From Glebionis coronaria (Eukaryota > Streptophyta > Magnoliopsida > Asterales > Asteraceae), in the NCBI GenBank assembly GCA_025667525.1, contig CM046879.1:361788639-361852638 (forward strand): 64,000 bases of DNA, given 5' to 3'. The translations under genes were made by a program, and so were the position numbers. Each line of letters opens with the position of its first letter. Position 1 is the stretch's first letter. The notes beneath the pieces were generated by a model that was not told the origin of the DNA, ran no database searches, and was given only the letters and a program-made list of their open reading frames with translations. Of this stretch, positions 1 to 11,721 are shown piece by piece.

Positions 1-907
1 TAAGTCAGATAGGGCTTTTCCAAGTCAATTGGGCCAAGTTTGACTTTTTGGGCCCAAAAGCCCATTTTTGTTGACTGAATTTGGATTTGGCCCATTTGAG
101 GGCCCAATAGGGGTATTTTGGTAATTTCACTTTGATTTTCTGATTATTTAGGTTAAAATAAGCTAGTTTGCAAGTTTTTAGAATTTTTTATAATTTTTGG
201 ATTTTTAATATTATTTTAATATTATTTTATTATTATTTTTAAAATTTCACTTTTTCCAACTTTTTACATTTCTTAGGTTAAATACATTAAAATAGGAATT
301 TAGCAACTTTTAGAATAATTTTATCACTTATAGATTAATTTTTATAATTATTTTAAGTTTTAATAGTTTTTAAATCATTTTAAATAGTTTTTATTAGTTT
401 TATAATTTCTAAAAATAGTTTTTAATCATTTTAGGTCATTTTAGAGGTTTTCCAATTGAAAAATCTTTATTTGGACTTTTTGATAATTTATTTGATTTTT
501 AGGGCTTTAATTAGCATTTAAAAATTGAATATTTAATTATTTAAAAGGTTTGAAAAAGTTTTGATCATTGGTAAACTCTTAGTTTATTATTTTTGATTTT
601 TGGTGAATTTTTGGTAATTTTTAGAATTTATTTTTATTTTTGTGATTTTTAAGGTTGTACGTTTTAACTTTCTAGTAGTGATTTTTTTGGGTAATTTTTA
701 TTTTTACGTCTTTGACATCTTCTTTTCTCATCCCCTTCTAAACCAATCATTAATCACAAACATTTAACAAATTTCTCACACACATATACCTCCTTGGGAA
801 ACGAACTTGGAATCCATAAGGGTCATTAGTGTTGATTTTCCTAAATCATCACTCGATACTTACCACTTTTACGCCTTTTTCCTAAGAGGTGTAATTTACC
901 ACAACCA
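1..907 (+). repeat. A1 5' LTR, 3'-terminal portion
   Basis: Aligns almost base for base with 12532-13440. It ends at CA just before the primer binding site. The visible part is U5 only, very AT-rich, with long T/A runs. The rest lies left of the window. Confidence 0.92.
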
Positions 908-910
908 CTT

Positions 911-928
911 TGGCACCGCTGCCGGGGA
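911..928 (+). other. A1 primer binding site, tRNA-Asp type
   Basis: TGGCACCGCTGCCGGGGA lies three bases after the LTR end. It matches the 3' end complement of plant tRNA-Asp, the primer known for Athila elements, with about two mismatches by memory. Confidence 0.8.
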
Positions 929-1659
929 GGTGTGTCGTGATTAATTTGCATTGTTGTTTTTAATATTAACCATATATAGTATTTGTATTAGTAGAACTCT
1001 ACTAATACGTATTATCGGTTTTCTTGGTTTTTCTTGTACAAATATTATTACTATATTGTATTAAGTATCACAATAAATTCACAATATCTCCAAAAGTGTG
1101 AAAACACAACCTTAATTGGGATTTCATCACTCAATTATTGTATTCGAATCTCAAATAAAAAGAAAAAGGCAAAAATAGATAAATACTTTCGTGAAGCTCG
1201 ATCTTGAAAGATACAAACTATAAGGTGGGTATAAGGCGGGTATTATAAAATATACCCTAAGGAAAAAGGCTCTTAAGTGCTTCGCGCCGCCTCGTTTCCC
1301 CGCTTGCTTGTGAGTATTTTGAGATTGAAGGCTAATCGAGGGTTTTGCCGACCAAAGTATTATTACGTATAATATATTTGCTTGGTTTCTTTGTGATTAA
1401 ACCCTCTTGAACAATTTGGTTTTCACCAAAGTTCTAAAGTCATTCGAAGGCGTTCACTCCACGTGATCGTTTTCATTCCTTTGAGGCTTCTTTAATCAAG
1501 AGTTTGATTCGAGGAGAGATTTTGTAAATTGTTGTCTACGAAGATACACCAAAATCCAAAAAAATTAAATATCATCAAAAACACAAAAAAAAAAATTGAA
1601 AATTCACAAAACACCCAAAAAGAATCTTCTTTGCTCACCTCCCATTCTTCGTGAAGTTT
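929..1659 (+). other. A1 untranslated leader
   Basis: About 730 bases between primer site and gag ATG with no plausible coding frame. It would carry packaging and dimerisation signals by analogy with other LTR elements. I see no distinctive motif apart from a GC-richer patch around 1275-1310. Confidence 0.6.
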
Positions 1660-3495
1660 ATGATCACTCGTAATCAAGCAAAACGAGCTCGTAAACGACT
1701 TCAAAAGCAAGCCAATCAAGAGACGTTGATTGTTGAAGAAGAACCTCCAATTGTTGAACCTATTGTAGAACAAGAAGTCGTCATGGCTAATCGTACTATG
1801 ATGGAGTTGCTACAAGCACCCACCGAGGGTTTTGGAGAGGCTATTGTGATTCCCGTCATTCTTGCGGAGAATTTCGAGATTAAGACGGGTTTAATGTCTA
1901 TGTTGCAAGCAAATAAGTTTAGAGGTCACGAGAAAGACAACCCGCATTACCATATTAGGAATTTTAACCGTCTCACCGCCACTAGTAAATTTAAGGATGT
2001 TCCACATGACGCCATTAAGATGATGTTGTTTCCATACTCGTTGGATGGACCCGCAAAAATTTGGCTCGAGAAAGAACCGCCAAATTCGATTTTGACATGG
2101 GCCGATCTCGTTTCTAAGTTTGTGAACAAGTTTTTTCCACCATCTAAAACAACACACTTGAAAAATGAGATTTCACGATTTGCGCAAAGAAATAATGAAA
2201 GTTTTTCAATGGCATGGGAACGCTTTAAAGAGATGTTACATGAATGTCCACACCATGATTTTACGGAATTGCATCAAGTGGATACTTTTTATAATGGGCT
2301 TAATGATCATGAACGAGATTATTTGAATGCCGCCGCGGGTGGTAATTTTTTGTGCAAGACGACAAATGAGGCTTTACAAATCATTGAGAATAGATCTAAG
2401 GTTTATAACCCTCGTAACACACCGAGTGTTGCCAATATGGGTTCGTCATCTTCGTCACAATCGTCTCGTAGCATTAACGCCCTACATGATGAAGCTAACG
2501 AGGAAAATCATTTTTTTGAAAGATTTACTAATCTAATGTCCCATTGGAAGGCTCAAGAAGCTTCCAATTCCGCTTCGGTTAAAGCGGTTGCTACGAGTTG
2601 TTTATCTTGTGGGGGAGCTCATGATCTTTCCGAGTGCATTACCGCGGATGGTAACACTTCGAGTGCTTATGTAGCAACGGGAACTTACAACCAAAACGGT
2701 CAAGGTTCCCGCCAAAATCAAGCTCCACCAAACCAAAATGTTAACAATTATCGAAACAACAACAAAGGTAATTACCAAGGCAACACACGCAATTACAACA
2801 AAGGGAATTATCAAAGTGGGAATGGACAAATTTCTAATCAAAACCAAAACCGTGATTTTCAAAACACTACACAAGGTTTTCAAAATGCTCACACTAAAAA
2901 TTTGCAAGGAGAATTTTTGGATTATGCTAAAGCAAATGATGCTAAATTTGATAACATGCAACGTGAGATGATTAGCTTAAGGTCCGAGTTGAAAAATGAG
3001 CTTAAAAATGAACTTGCTAATGAACTTAAAACTCATGCAAACAAAATGGAAGGAAATGTCCAACGTCTTCAACAAAATCAACAAAAGATGGAATTAGGAC
3101 AACATGAGATTAAGCAAGAGTTATTAAAAGCGGATGCTAGGCAATCAAAATTTGAGGACCGAATGACTAAGATGTTTAAAGCAATCATATGTAAACCCTC
3201 TTCCTCAGGTGGTCTTCCTAGTGATACCATTGCAAACCCGAAGGGAGAAATGAAGGTTATTACTACACGAAGTGGTAAAACTTTCAAGGAACCAATCTCT
3301 CGTCCAAGTACTTCTACGGAGAAGGAAATCGAGAAAGAACCCGAGGTGATGGTCGAAAAGGAGCATATTACAATCCCACGAAGTACCGCTCATACCACAC
3401 CTACGGTTGAACCAGTACCAATTGTGGAACCTGAGTTTCCAAGGCCGTTGCCTAATGACCAACCCACACCACCTTTACCCTACCCTTCGAGATGA
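1660..3495 (+). CDS. gag: A1 Gag (Athila type), ends at an in-frame stop before protease
   Basis: I start at ATG 1660 (MITRNQAKRARKRLQ), as in related Athila Gags; the upstream GTG at 1651 is not a likely eukaryotic start. Residues about 75-250 are the capsid-like Retrotrans_gag core, with hydrophobic/aromatic signatures such as GPAKIWLEKEP and FVNKFFPP. A short zinc-knuckle-like CX2CX3HX4C lies at 2599-2637. It is followed by an Asn/Gln-rich stretch (about 345-415) and a Lys/Glu coiled coil (about 430-510). The protein would form the cytoplasmic virus-like particle and bind element RNA. The TGA at 3493-3495 is in the same frame as the downstream protease, so it is a nonsense break inside a former single gag-pol ORF. 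Confidence 0.88.
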   Translation: MITRNQAKRARKRLQKQANQETLIVEEEPPIVEPIVEQEVVMANRTMMELLQAPTEGFGEAIVIPVILAENFEIKTGLMSMLQANKFRGHEKDNPHYHIRNFNRLTATSKFKDVPHDAIKMMLFPYSLDGPAKIWLEKEPPNSILTWADLVSKFVNKFFPPSKTTHLKNEISRFAQRNNESFSMAWERFKEMLHECPHHDFTELHQVDTFYNGLNDHERDYLNAAAGGNFLCKTTNEALQIIENRSKVYNPRNTPSVANMGSSSSSQSSRSINALHDEANEENHFFERFTNLMSHWKAQEASNSASVKAVATSCLSCGGAHDLSECITADGNTSSAYVATGTYNQNGQGSRQNQAPPNQNVNNYRNNNKGNYQGNTRNYNKGNYQSGNGQISNQNQNRDFQNTTQGFQNAHTKNLQGEFLDYAKANDAKFDNMQREMISLRSELKNELKNELANELKTHANKMEGNVQRLQQNQQKMELGQHEIKQELLKADARQSKFEDRMTKMFKAIICKPSSSGGLPSDTIANPKGEMKVITTRSGKTFKEPISRPSTSTEKEIEKEPEVMVEKEHITIPRSTAHTTPTVEPVPIVEPEFPRPLPNDQPTPPLPYPSR

Positions 3496-4212
3496 AACAA
3501 AGAGAAGTTGCAAGAACGTAACAAACAACAAATCGAGCTTTTTATAAAAATGTTTCAACAAGTGCATTTTGATGTGAGTTTAGCCGACGCGTTGTTGTAT
3601 ATGCCTCGTTTCGCCTCCAATTTTAAAAGTATGATGAGCGATAAGGAAAAGCTTTCAAAGGTTTCTAATTGTTCTTCGGTTTATCTTAACCGCATACCGG
3701 AAAAAGTTGGTGATCCCGGAAAGTTTCTCATTCCTTGTGACATACAAGATATGAAAGAATGCCTCGCCTTGGCCGATCTTGGTGCGATCATTAATTTGAT
3801 GCCATTTTCCATTTGGAAATCGCTTTCGCTTCCGGCTCTCATTCCTTCGAACATGTCCATCGAGATGGCCGATCATTCTACGATTATGGGATGTGGAGTA
3901 GCCGAAGATGTTTTCGTGAAAGTGGGGAAGTTCTACTATCCCGTTGATTTTATAGTAGTTGACATCCCCGCGGATCCTCAAGTTCCTCTAATTTTAGGTC
4001 GATCATTTTTAGACACTTCGAGATCGCTTATCGATGTTCTTGCGAGAACTATCACTTTGAGATTCAACAAAGAGGAACTTGTTATAAACGCTACTCAAAA
4101 CTCGAAACCTTCTCATGTTTATGCAATCGCTACCATCAATCACATTGATATCGTTGATGTGGTTTGCGATGAGTTTTCACACGAAGTGTTAGGTTTTTCC
4201 GATAGCTCGTAA
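3496..4212 (+). pseudogene. pol: A1 aspartic protease segment of pol
   Basis: Continues in the gag frame after the TGA at 3493-3495 and ends at a second in-frame stop, TAA at 4210-4212. A retropepsin-type active site appears as ALADLGAIINLMP near 3760-3800; DLGA replaces the usual D[ST]GA, which I recall as normal for Athila proteases. PLILGRSFLDTSRSLID near 3985-4035 is the typical second conserved protease block. It would process Gag-Pol in the particle. No independent ATG context suggests separate translation. Confidence 0.85.
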
Positions 4213-5460
4213 AGTGGCAATCCCACTCTTTTTGATCCGATTCTTGCTAATTCCACACCAAATCTCACTCCATTCCAAGGAGGCGATTTCACTTCAAATG
4301 AAAGCGACAATGAAGATGAGGTGTTGATTAGTGATGATACTTCTATTCCACCATTTCTTTCGCCGATGGAAGTTATGAGTGTTGAACCAAAATCTTCAAT
4401 CGAGGAACCACCTATCCTTGAATTGAAAGATCTTCCTTCTCACCTTGAATACGCATTCTTCGAAGGTGATGACAAGTTGCCGGTTATTATTGCAAAAGGT
4501 CTTGCTAATAATGAAAAAACCGAGCTCTTAAAAGTTCTTAAGGCTCATAAAGGGGCAATTGCGTGGACAATATCCGACATTAAGGGTATTGACCCAAAAT
4601 TTTGTACTCACAAGATTTTAATGGAGGAGGACTACAAACCCGCAATTCAAAGTCAAAGAAGGGTGAATCCCAAAATTCACGATGTCATTAAAAAGGAGGT
4701 CCTTAAACTCCTTGACGCGGGAATGATTTATCCTATATCCGATAGCCCATGGGTGAGCCCAATCCATTGTTTCCCTAAAAAGGGAGGAATGACCGTTGTG
4801 CCCAATGAAAACAACGAGTTAATTTCCACTCGTGTTGTGACCGGTTGGAGGGTGTGTATTGACTACCGAAAGTTAAATGACGCCACTCGTAAAGACCACT
4901 TTCCTTTGCCCTTCATGGATCAAATGTTGGAGAGACTTGCGGGAAATGAATTCTATTGCTTTTTAGATGGTTTTTCCGGTTACTTTCAAATCCCTATAGA
5001 CCCTCGTGATCAAGAGAAAACTACGTTTACGTGTCCTTATGGAACGTTCGCTTATCGTAGGATGCCTTTCGGACTTTGTAATGCACCCGGTACGTTTCAA
5101 CGGTGTATGATGGCAATTTTTCATGTTATGATCGAGAAGTCGATGGAAGTGTTTATGGATGACTTCTCGGTGTTTGGTAATTCGTTCACGTCATGTTTAT
5201 ATAATCTCGAACAAATGTTGAAACGTTGTGAAGAAACCAATCTTGTGCTTAATTGGGAAAAATGTCATTTTATGTGTAAACAAGGAATCGTCTTAGGACA
5301 TAAGGTGTCGAAGGCGGGGATTGAGGTCGATAAAGCTAAGGTAGACGTCATCGCCAAGTTACCTCATCCCAAAACCGTTAAGGGAGTTAGGAGTTTCCAG
5401 GCCACACGGGCTTTTATCGTCGTTTCATCAAGGACTTCTCGAAAATCTCTCGTCCTATGA
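4213..5460 (+). pseudogene. pol: A1 reverse transcriptase segment of pol
   Basis: Same frame as gag and protease, so only the 4210 stop separates it. RT blocks are clear: GWRVCIDYRKLNDATRKDHFPLPF (shortened here) near 4845-4910, FLDGFSGYFQIPI near 4960-4995, PFGLCNAPGTFQRCM near 5065-5110, and catalytic FMDD at 5152-5163 in VFMDDFSVFG. From about 5395 the translation turns to nonsense while the next frame resumes recognisable polyprotein. A one-base deletion there breaks the ORF. The product would copy element RNA to cDNA. Confidence 0.9.
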
Positions 5461-6662
5461 CACACCTTCTCGAGAAGGATGCTCCTTTTAACTTCAATGA
5501 GGATTGTGTTAAGGCTTGTGAAACTCTCAAAAGGAAACTTACCGAAGCTCCCATTCTTGTTGCTCCTAATTGGGAATTACCCTTTGAAATCATGTGCGAT
5601 GCTAGTGATTATGCTATAGGGGCCGTCTTAGGGCAACGTTATGACAAGCATTTCCGTCCTATCCACTATGCTAGTAAGACGATGACCGAGGCTCAGTTAA
5701 AGTACACCACAACGGAAAAGGAATTCCTTGCCGTGGTCTATGCTTTTGAGAAATTCCGACCTTATCTCGTCTTGACTAAAAGCATCGTGTATACCAACTA
5801 TTCGGCTATCAAGTATCTCTTAGCTAAGCAAGATGCTAAGCCGAGATTGCTTCGTTGGATGCTCCTCCTCCAAGAATTTGATGTCACCGTGCTTGACAAA
5901 AAAGGAGCCGAGAATCTAGCGGCCGATCATCTCTCTCGTCTAGAAGATCCTCACAAAGATGTTTTCGAGAACAAGGAAATTACCGAAACATTTCCTCTTG
6001 AGACTCTCGGTGTAGTGAATTCTAAAGACACCACCCCATGGTTTGCCGACATTGCAAATTACCATGCGGGCAATTTCATAATCAAGGGTATGACGACACA
6101 ACAAAAACGAAAATTCTTTCGAGATGTCAAGTTCTATTTTTGGGACGACCCTTATCTCTTTCGGATTTGTGCGGATCAACTCGTTCGACGTTGTGTGTTT
6201 GGTGCCGAAGCTTCTAATATCCTTAGAGCTTGTCACGAGGGACCCACGGGTGGTCACCACGGCGCTAATCTCACGGCTAAGAAAGTGTTCGATGCCGGTT
6301 TCTTTTGGCCTTCTATCTATCGTGATGCACATGCACTTGTGAAGTCGTGTGATTCGTGCCAACGTCAAGGAAAATCGTCTCAACGTGATGAAATGCCGCA
6401 AAACATAATTCAAGTGTGTGAGATTTTCGACATATGGGGAATAGACTTTATGGGTCCGTTCCCATCGTCTCATGGCAACAAATATATCCTCGTCGCGGTG
6501 GACTACCTTTCTAAGTGGGTGGAAGCTAAGGCTTTGCCTACTAATGATGCTCATGTGGTAGTGAAGTTTTTGAAGCAACTATTCTCTCGGTTCGGAACCC
6601 CTCGTGCTATTATAAGCCATCGTGGAACCCATTTTGTAATGACCAATTCGAAAAGGTTCTAA
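5400..6662 (+). pseudogene. pol: A1 RNase H and integrase N-terminal/core segment of pol
   Basis: Reading resumes in a shifted frame relative to RT (open from about 5400; ATG 5457 is internal). The RNase H domain starts at [18 protein letters not shown] (about 5590). A zinc-binding HHCC integrase N-domain follows at about 6235-6365 ([11 protein letters not shown] to CDSCQRQG). The integrase core has WGIDFMGPF with the first catalytic Asp. The second catalytic position (6618-6620) is CAT, His, in [11 protein letters not shown] further one-base deletion near 6631-6640 shifts the frame, giving TAA at 6660-6662. Confidence 0.88.
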
Positions 6663-7324
6663 AGAAATATGGGGTTACTCATCGTCTTTCTACGGCTTAT
6701 CACCCGCAAACGAGAGGGCAAGTCGAGGTTTCGAACCGAGCTTTGAAGAGGATTTTAGAGAGGTCAATTGGAGAAAACCGTGCTTCATGGTCCGACAAAC
6801 TCGATGACGCTTTATGGGCTTTTAGGACCGCTTATAAGACACCTATCGGTTGCACTCCTTATAAGTTAGTCTATGGGAAGAATTGTCATTTGCCCATTGA
6901 GTTGGAGCATAAGGCATATTGGGCTCTTAAGCATTCAAACTTTGACTTAAAGACCGCGGGAGATCACCGGAAAATACAATTGAATGAATTGGATGAATTA
7001 AGGGATAATGCTTATGAAAATTCATTAATTTTTAAAGAAAAGACTAAAAAGTTTCATGATTCAAAGATTAAAAACCGGGTTTTTAACGTTGGTGATCAAG
7101 TGTTGCTTTTTAACTCTCGTCTTAAGATATTTTCCGGGAAATTGAAATCTCGTTGGTCGGGTCCGTTCACCATTACACAAGTGTTTCCATATGGGACCAT
7201 TGAGCTAGCTCAAGATGATGGTCCTAATTTCAAGGTGAATGGACATAGGCTTAAGCACTACTTTGGTGGGGAAATTCCTTCAATGGTTGCCCTCGACCAA
7301 GTCACCTTCCCCAATGATAATTAG
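6661..7324 (+). pseudogene. pol: A1 integrase C-terminal segment of pol
   Basis: Third frame of the same polyprotein. It begins around STAYHPQT and contains the Glu region GQVEVSNR (third catalytic acid, about 6719-6740). It runs through the WAFRTAYKTPIG block to a GPY/F-type C-domain (KSRWSGPFTITQVFPYGT, about 7150-7200). It ends at TAG 7322-7324. There is no chromodomain, as expected for Athila. By homology it contributes DNA binding and strand transfer; here it is disconnected by frameshift and cannot be made as one protein. Confidence 0.87.
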
Positions 7325-9490
7325 CATTGAGGGGATCGAGTCGAGCTCATGACTCTGTAATCAAAAACGAGGTGCCTCGTGGGGGAGATCCCATGCTTAT
7401 CTTTTATGCTCACTATTCACTAATAAGGGGACTTGTACCCTTTCAACTCGTTGTCTCGTGGTTGTTTGTGATTGTGCTATCTAGATCATCATCATCATCT
7501 ACGATTGAAGACTCTCGTGTTCGTTTACGTGAGCCTCCATCGTTTGTTTGAAGAAGTTTTTCACGATTCCATGACATATCCTTTATTGTTCTAACAATTA
7601 TCTTTTAGCATACTTAATAAACGGCTTTAGATATATTGTTGATCACCCTTTCCATGCTAGATCCTAAGCATTCGACTCTTCGTCTCTAGTATGGGGGTGC
7701 TCCACCTTTAGACTCGAAATATTGAGGATAATGTTTACTTTTAGTATGGGGGGTGAATAGTTACTTGCTTTGCTACGCCCTCACGCTTTCCAATTTTCAA
7801 TGTTTTGTTTTGCTAATAAGGCTAAAAATGGCCAAATTTTTAAATTTTTCTTAATTTTAATAAGTGTTTTTAAGACACGAATGTATATTTTCCGATGGGT
7901 AGAATAAGAGTTAATTTTTTACTTGATGGGCCTTTGGAGCCATTTACATTCCTTAACCCGCTCAATTCAAGTTTTGCTAGACTTTTATATAGGGAGCTTT
8001 AAAACGCGAAAGTCTTAATTCATTCGGGTTAAGAACAAGAACTTTTCGCAAGTTCCTATAATTGATTTTAGAAAGTCACTTATCAAGGGAACTATAAAAC
8101 GCATTCTCTAAACTTGAAAAAGTCCAAGAAAGTGCAAGATCCTATAGGTGACTTGAAAACCCAAAACTTTGATTTGATATAGTCTTAATGAAAGCTAATC
8201 CAAATTTAGCTTAATTTTGACTTGCATAGCTAAGTATTCACGAGTCTCTTTAATTAGAGGTCTTTATATAGTGAAGAACGAGAAATGATAGAGTTAGACA
8301 AGTGATCATGCTAAACGTAGAACATGAAAGTGTTCTTTAAAAAACTCATATGTTTTTAATTGTGGCTTTTTCTTCCCATAAGATCAATGCATTAGGAATA
8401 AATCATAAATGCAATAAGTAAGGTCGTACGATTTGAAAGGTTACTTAGCCTCTAGCGCAAATCGTTTAAAAGTTGCTCGGGGTTGAATAGAGTTCATAGC
8501 CAAGGCATAACTTATTGAAGCGGGACGCGAAGATTGGCGATTATCCAAAAAGGCCCTAACAAGGCATGAGGAGCTCTATTTTTGCTAAAGATCCAAAGAT
8601 GATGTGAAGTATCATTATTCCTAAATCAATATGAAGGATCGAGACACACGACGAATAGCAATTACTCCCCTAAAGATCATGGAGAAAGTCTATCCAAAAA
8701 GACCCTAACAAGGTATGAGGATAAATATATCCAAGTCCGAAAAGGAGGCGGATCGTTGTATATCAAAATCCAAAGTAAAGGTTGAAGAAAAATGATGAAG
8801 TCGTGGTCCAATATGAAGAATCTCTCAAAAACGTCAAGTGAAGAAATTCCAAATATATGAAGAGAAGACCATAATTTCAAGAACGTCTTCCCAAGATTTG
8901 AAGTATGAAGTACCTGCCAAATATCGGTCCGAGAAAGGTCTCAAATCGTGAAACGAGTTATGCCAAGATATGAACTTAAGGAGATACACGAGAAGCCGTT
9001 TGAAAAGAATTTGTCCTTCGGCTAACTATTGATCAAATCGTGCTACTTTGCTTTCGTACTAATAACTACTCAAATAAGTCAATATGAATCACTTGTGATC
9101 CATGACAAATAGATAAAAAATGCTAGTAACCCATTTCTTTTTATAATAACTAGGATTGCGGGGAGAAAAAGTATTACACAATTTGGACGTATGAGTAGTG
9201 TTAGCATTGTGACTTGTACCAACAATGATCTCGTTTTTGCACTTAGCATGGAATGTATGACAATCAAGGATGACGAAGTTTACTCTAAGGGACATTTACT
9301 TGTTTCTATTCTTTGACCCTAAAAGTCACTTTTTGTGATGAAAATCATACATTATGTCTTTACACATCTTCGTAGTATGTTGCAAGTCTTTTACTTTTCA
9401 ATAAAGGTTAATAAAATTGAACTTTGGTGATGCTTAGATACTTTATTCTATCATTGCGTGAGGGCACGACAATGGCTTAGTATGGGGGAG
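7325..9490 (+). other. A1 long non-coding 3' region (pol to LTR)
   Basis: No ORF longer than about 75 codons and no recognisable protein. In some Athila elements this interval carries an envelope-like ORF; I cannot see one here. It holds two extra copies of AGTATGGGGG (7688 and 7743) besides the purine tract next to the 3' LTR. Confidence 0.75.
9479..9490 (+). other. A1 polypurine tract
   Basis: AGTATGGGGGAG directly precedes TGATGAG, the TG start of the 3' LTR. It would prime plus-strand DNA synthesis. Confidence 0.85.
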
Positions 9491-10546
9491 TGATGAGATG
9501 GCATTTATACATGATCTCATCGTTCTTTTCGGGCTTTAAATGCATAAAAATGTCATAAAATACCATATATATGCTTGTGTTTGTTTACTTGTGTATTTTA
9601 GGTATGGATATCGTGAAAAAGACAAAAGATCACAAGATACAAGGAAAAACGGACACGAGAAATGAAGCCGTACAAAGAACCGGGCCCTGATCATGGAATT
9701 TTCAACAAATACCCTTGAAAACTTGAAGACAAACAAGATTGATCCTCATTTATTGAAGAAATGACACTTAAAACCCTTTTAAATTAATAATTACAAGTTT
9801 GGTCCCTTAAGTTTGTCAAAATTACACAAAAGGTCCTTCAACTTTGAAGAAATGGCAAGATTAGTCCCTCAACAAATCAAAATTGCCAACAATGGTCCCT
9901 CATGAAGTCAAAGATACAATGAAGACCTTTGAAGATCAAGAATGTCCAAGATCAGCCCTTGAATTATCCAAAAATGGCAAAAATAAACCTTGAAATCCTT
10001 TTTCAAAAGTTTTGTGCCAAAAGTGACAAATGGTGAAACTTATTAACAAAGGAGAATACGTTTTAGGGCTGAAATGCTTTATTTACCAAAAATCCCAAAG
10101 AACAAGGACTGAAATGGCCAATTTGAAAGTTCAAATCCATAACACGCGCCAAACAAGTTCCACTCCACCAAAACGGATCAAAGGGGTCCACTATTCATGT
10201 TCTTCCACCCAGATTTTACTTTTACCCAACAAAGGGTTAATCCAAATTACCTTGACCAAAAAGTAATTAACCCTCACACGTATACATCCCACACTTGAAC
10301 TCACCCATCACATCACCATGGACCCCACCCCCAATTCCCCCTCAACCAATCAGAATGCAACTTAACCCCCAAGTTATCCTACGTGTCCAAATCAACAGCC
10401 TAGGATCCTTGCTTCATTCCAAAGCTAAAATGAACAGCCTTGATCACTTTGGACAGCTCACACCAAGGATTCGTCTAGAAGAACCAAGGGCATTTTAGGG
10501 AAATCAGTGCTAGGGTTTGTGAATAGTGTTTAGCCAGGCATTTGCC

Positions 10547-10553
10547 TATAAAA
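10547..10553 (+). promoter_or_regulatory. A1 LTR TATA box
   Basis: TATAAAA in the context GCCTATAAAAGGAGACC is a strong plant TATA box. Transcription would start about 30 bases downstream. The copy in the (unseen) 5' LTR would drive the element. Confidence 0.7.
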
Positions 10554-10626
10554 GGAGACCTCAACATGTGAGAGTCCCTTTGTTCCAGTTTTAGGCTATT
10601 AATCTTTGTAATTCCTTTTTAAGCTT

Positions 10627-10632
10627 AATAAA
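10627..10632 (+). terminator. A1 LTR polyadenylation signal candidate
   Basis: AATAAA lies about 50 bases downstream of the predicted start, the usual R-region arrangement in LTR elements. Confidence 0.45.
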
Positions 10633-11721
10633 ATTTGAATTTCTGAAATTTGAAATCTCTTTTTGATTTAGTTAAAAGTTTGGTGTTTGAGTAGCCTAAT
10701 TCTGAGTTCCATTTGATTGTTAAGGCCTACCTTAATCTTGTGGTTAAGGCACGTCTTGTTTCATTAGGTTTTTAAGGTTTGAAAACTTTGAAATCCTAGG
10801 TTCTGTTTTGGTTATTTTGTGTACTAACCCTTGACCATTTGCTATAAGCTCTTACAAGCTTGTTGATACCAAGCTTGTGAAGGGATTAGAGCCCTTGGTT
10901 GAGTTGTTTGCTGCTTGTGTTGAAGATATCAAGTCCTTGAGGTTCTACTTTGAACCATCAACCAAGGCTGTTTGCATCTCCTTATTTGAAGTACCTTGCT
11001 CTTGTTCTAGTTGTTGAACAAGGTCCAAGGAGCATTGCTGGCCTTCCTAGGATGTTGTGGAAGGCAGGTATAAGCTCTTGTTAAGATTCCCCTAAAAATT
11101 TCATGTTTATGCCTGTTTTGGATTTTGTGCTTTGATTTTGAGTATTTGTGTTTGTGCTGGTGATTTATGTGTTTGATTGTGTTAGTTGCTGCCTAGTAAG
11201 TGTTTTTGATCATTAAAATCAGTAGGTTATTAGAAGAAATCACAAGTTTCTTTGATAAGTGACTGATTAAGGAGTGTTTGGGATTACTGCATAAGTTTGG
11301 ATTGTGGCTTGTTAAGTGCTTGTGTGTTGTTAGCAAGTGTTGGTATCTGTTGTTTGGGTGCTTATGATCATCTGTTTGCAGGTTTTGTGGGTTTGATCAC
11401 ATAGATTCATTATTTGGCTATAAAATCTTCATAACTTGGTAAAATTGGCTAGGATTTTGAGGACACCTAGATCTAGGCTTAGGCTAGGGCTAACAAGTGC
11501 TAAATCATAGTTAATCACACCAGGATAGAAGGATTTGAGGCTTGAAATTGGATTAAGTTTCAAGTATATCAGCAAAACTTGTCTGCATATTGTTCATTGT
11601 TCATCAGAAACATTTTGAGCTTTGATCTTGTTGATTTCTTTGATTCAGAGTTTGATTCTTGTTGCTTTGTGTTTGTTCTTAATTTATATAGCTTGTGTAT
11701 GCATCCTGTTAAGTTTGGTGG

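Noticed and set aside
5940..6578. 212-codon minus-strand ORF
   Set aside because: Shadow of the A1 RNase H-integrase frame; no family resemblance.
7327..7551. 74-codon ORF after A1 integrase as an envelope remnant
   Set aside because: Short, with no signal peptide or conserved block, and no counterpart to compare.
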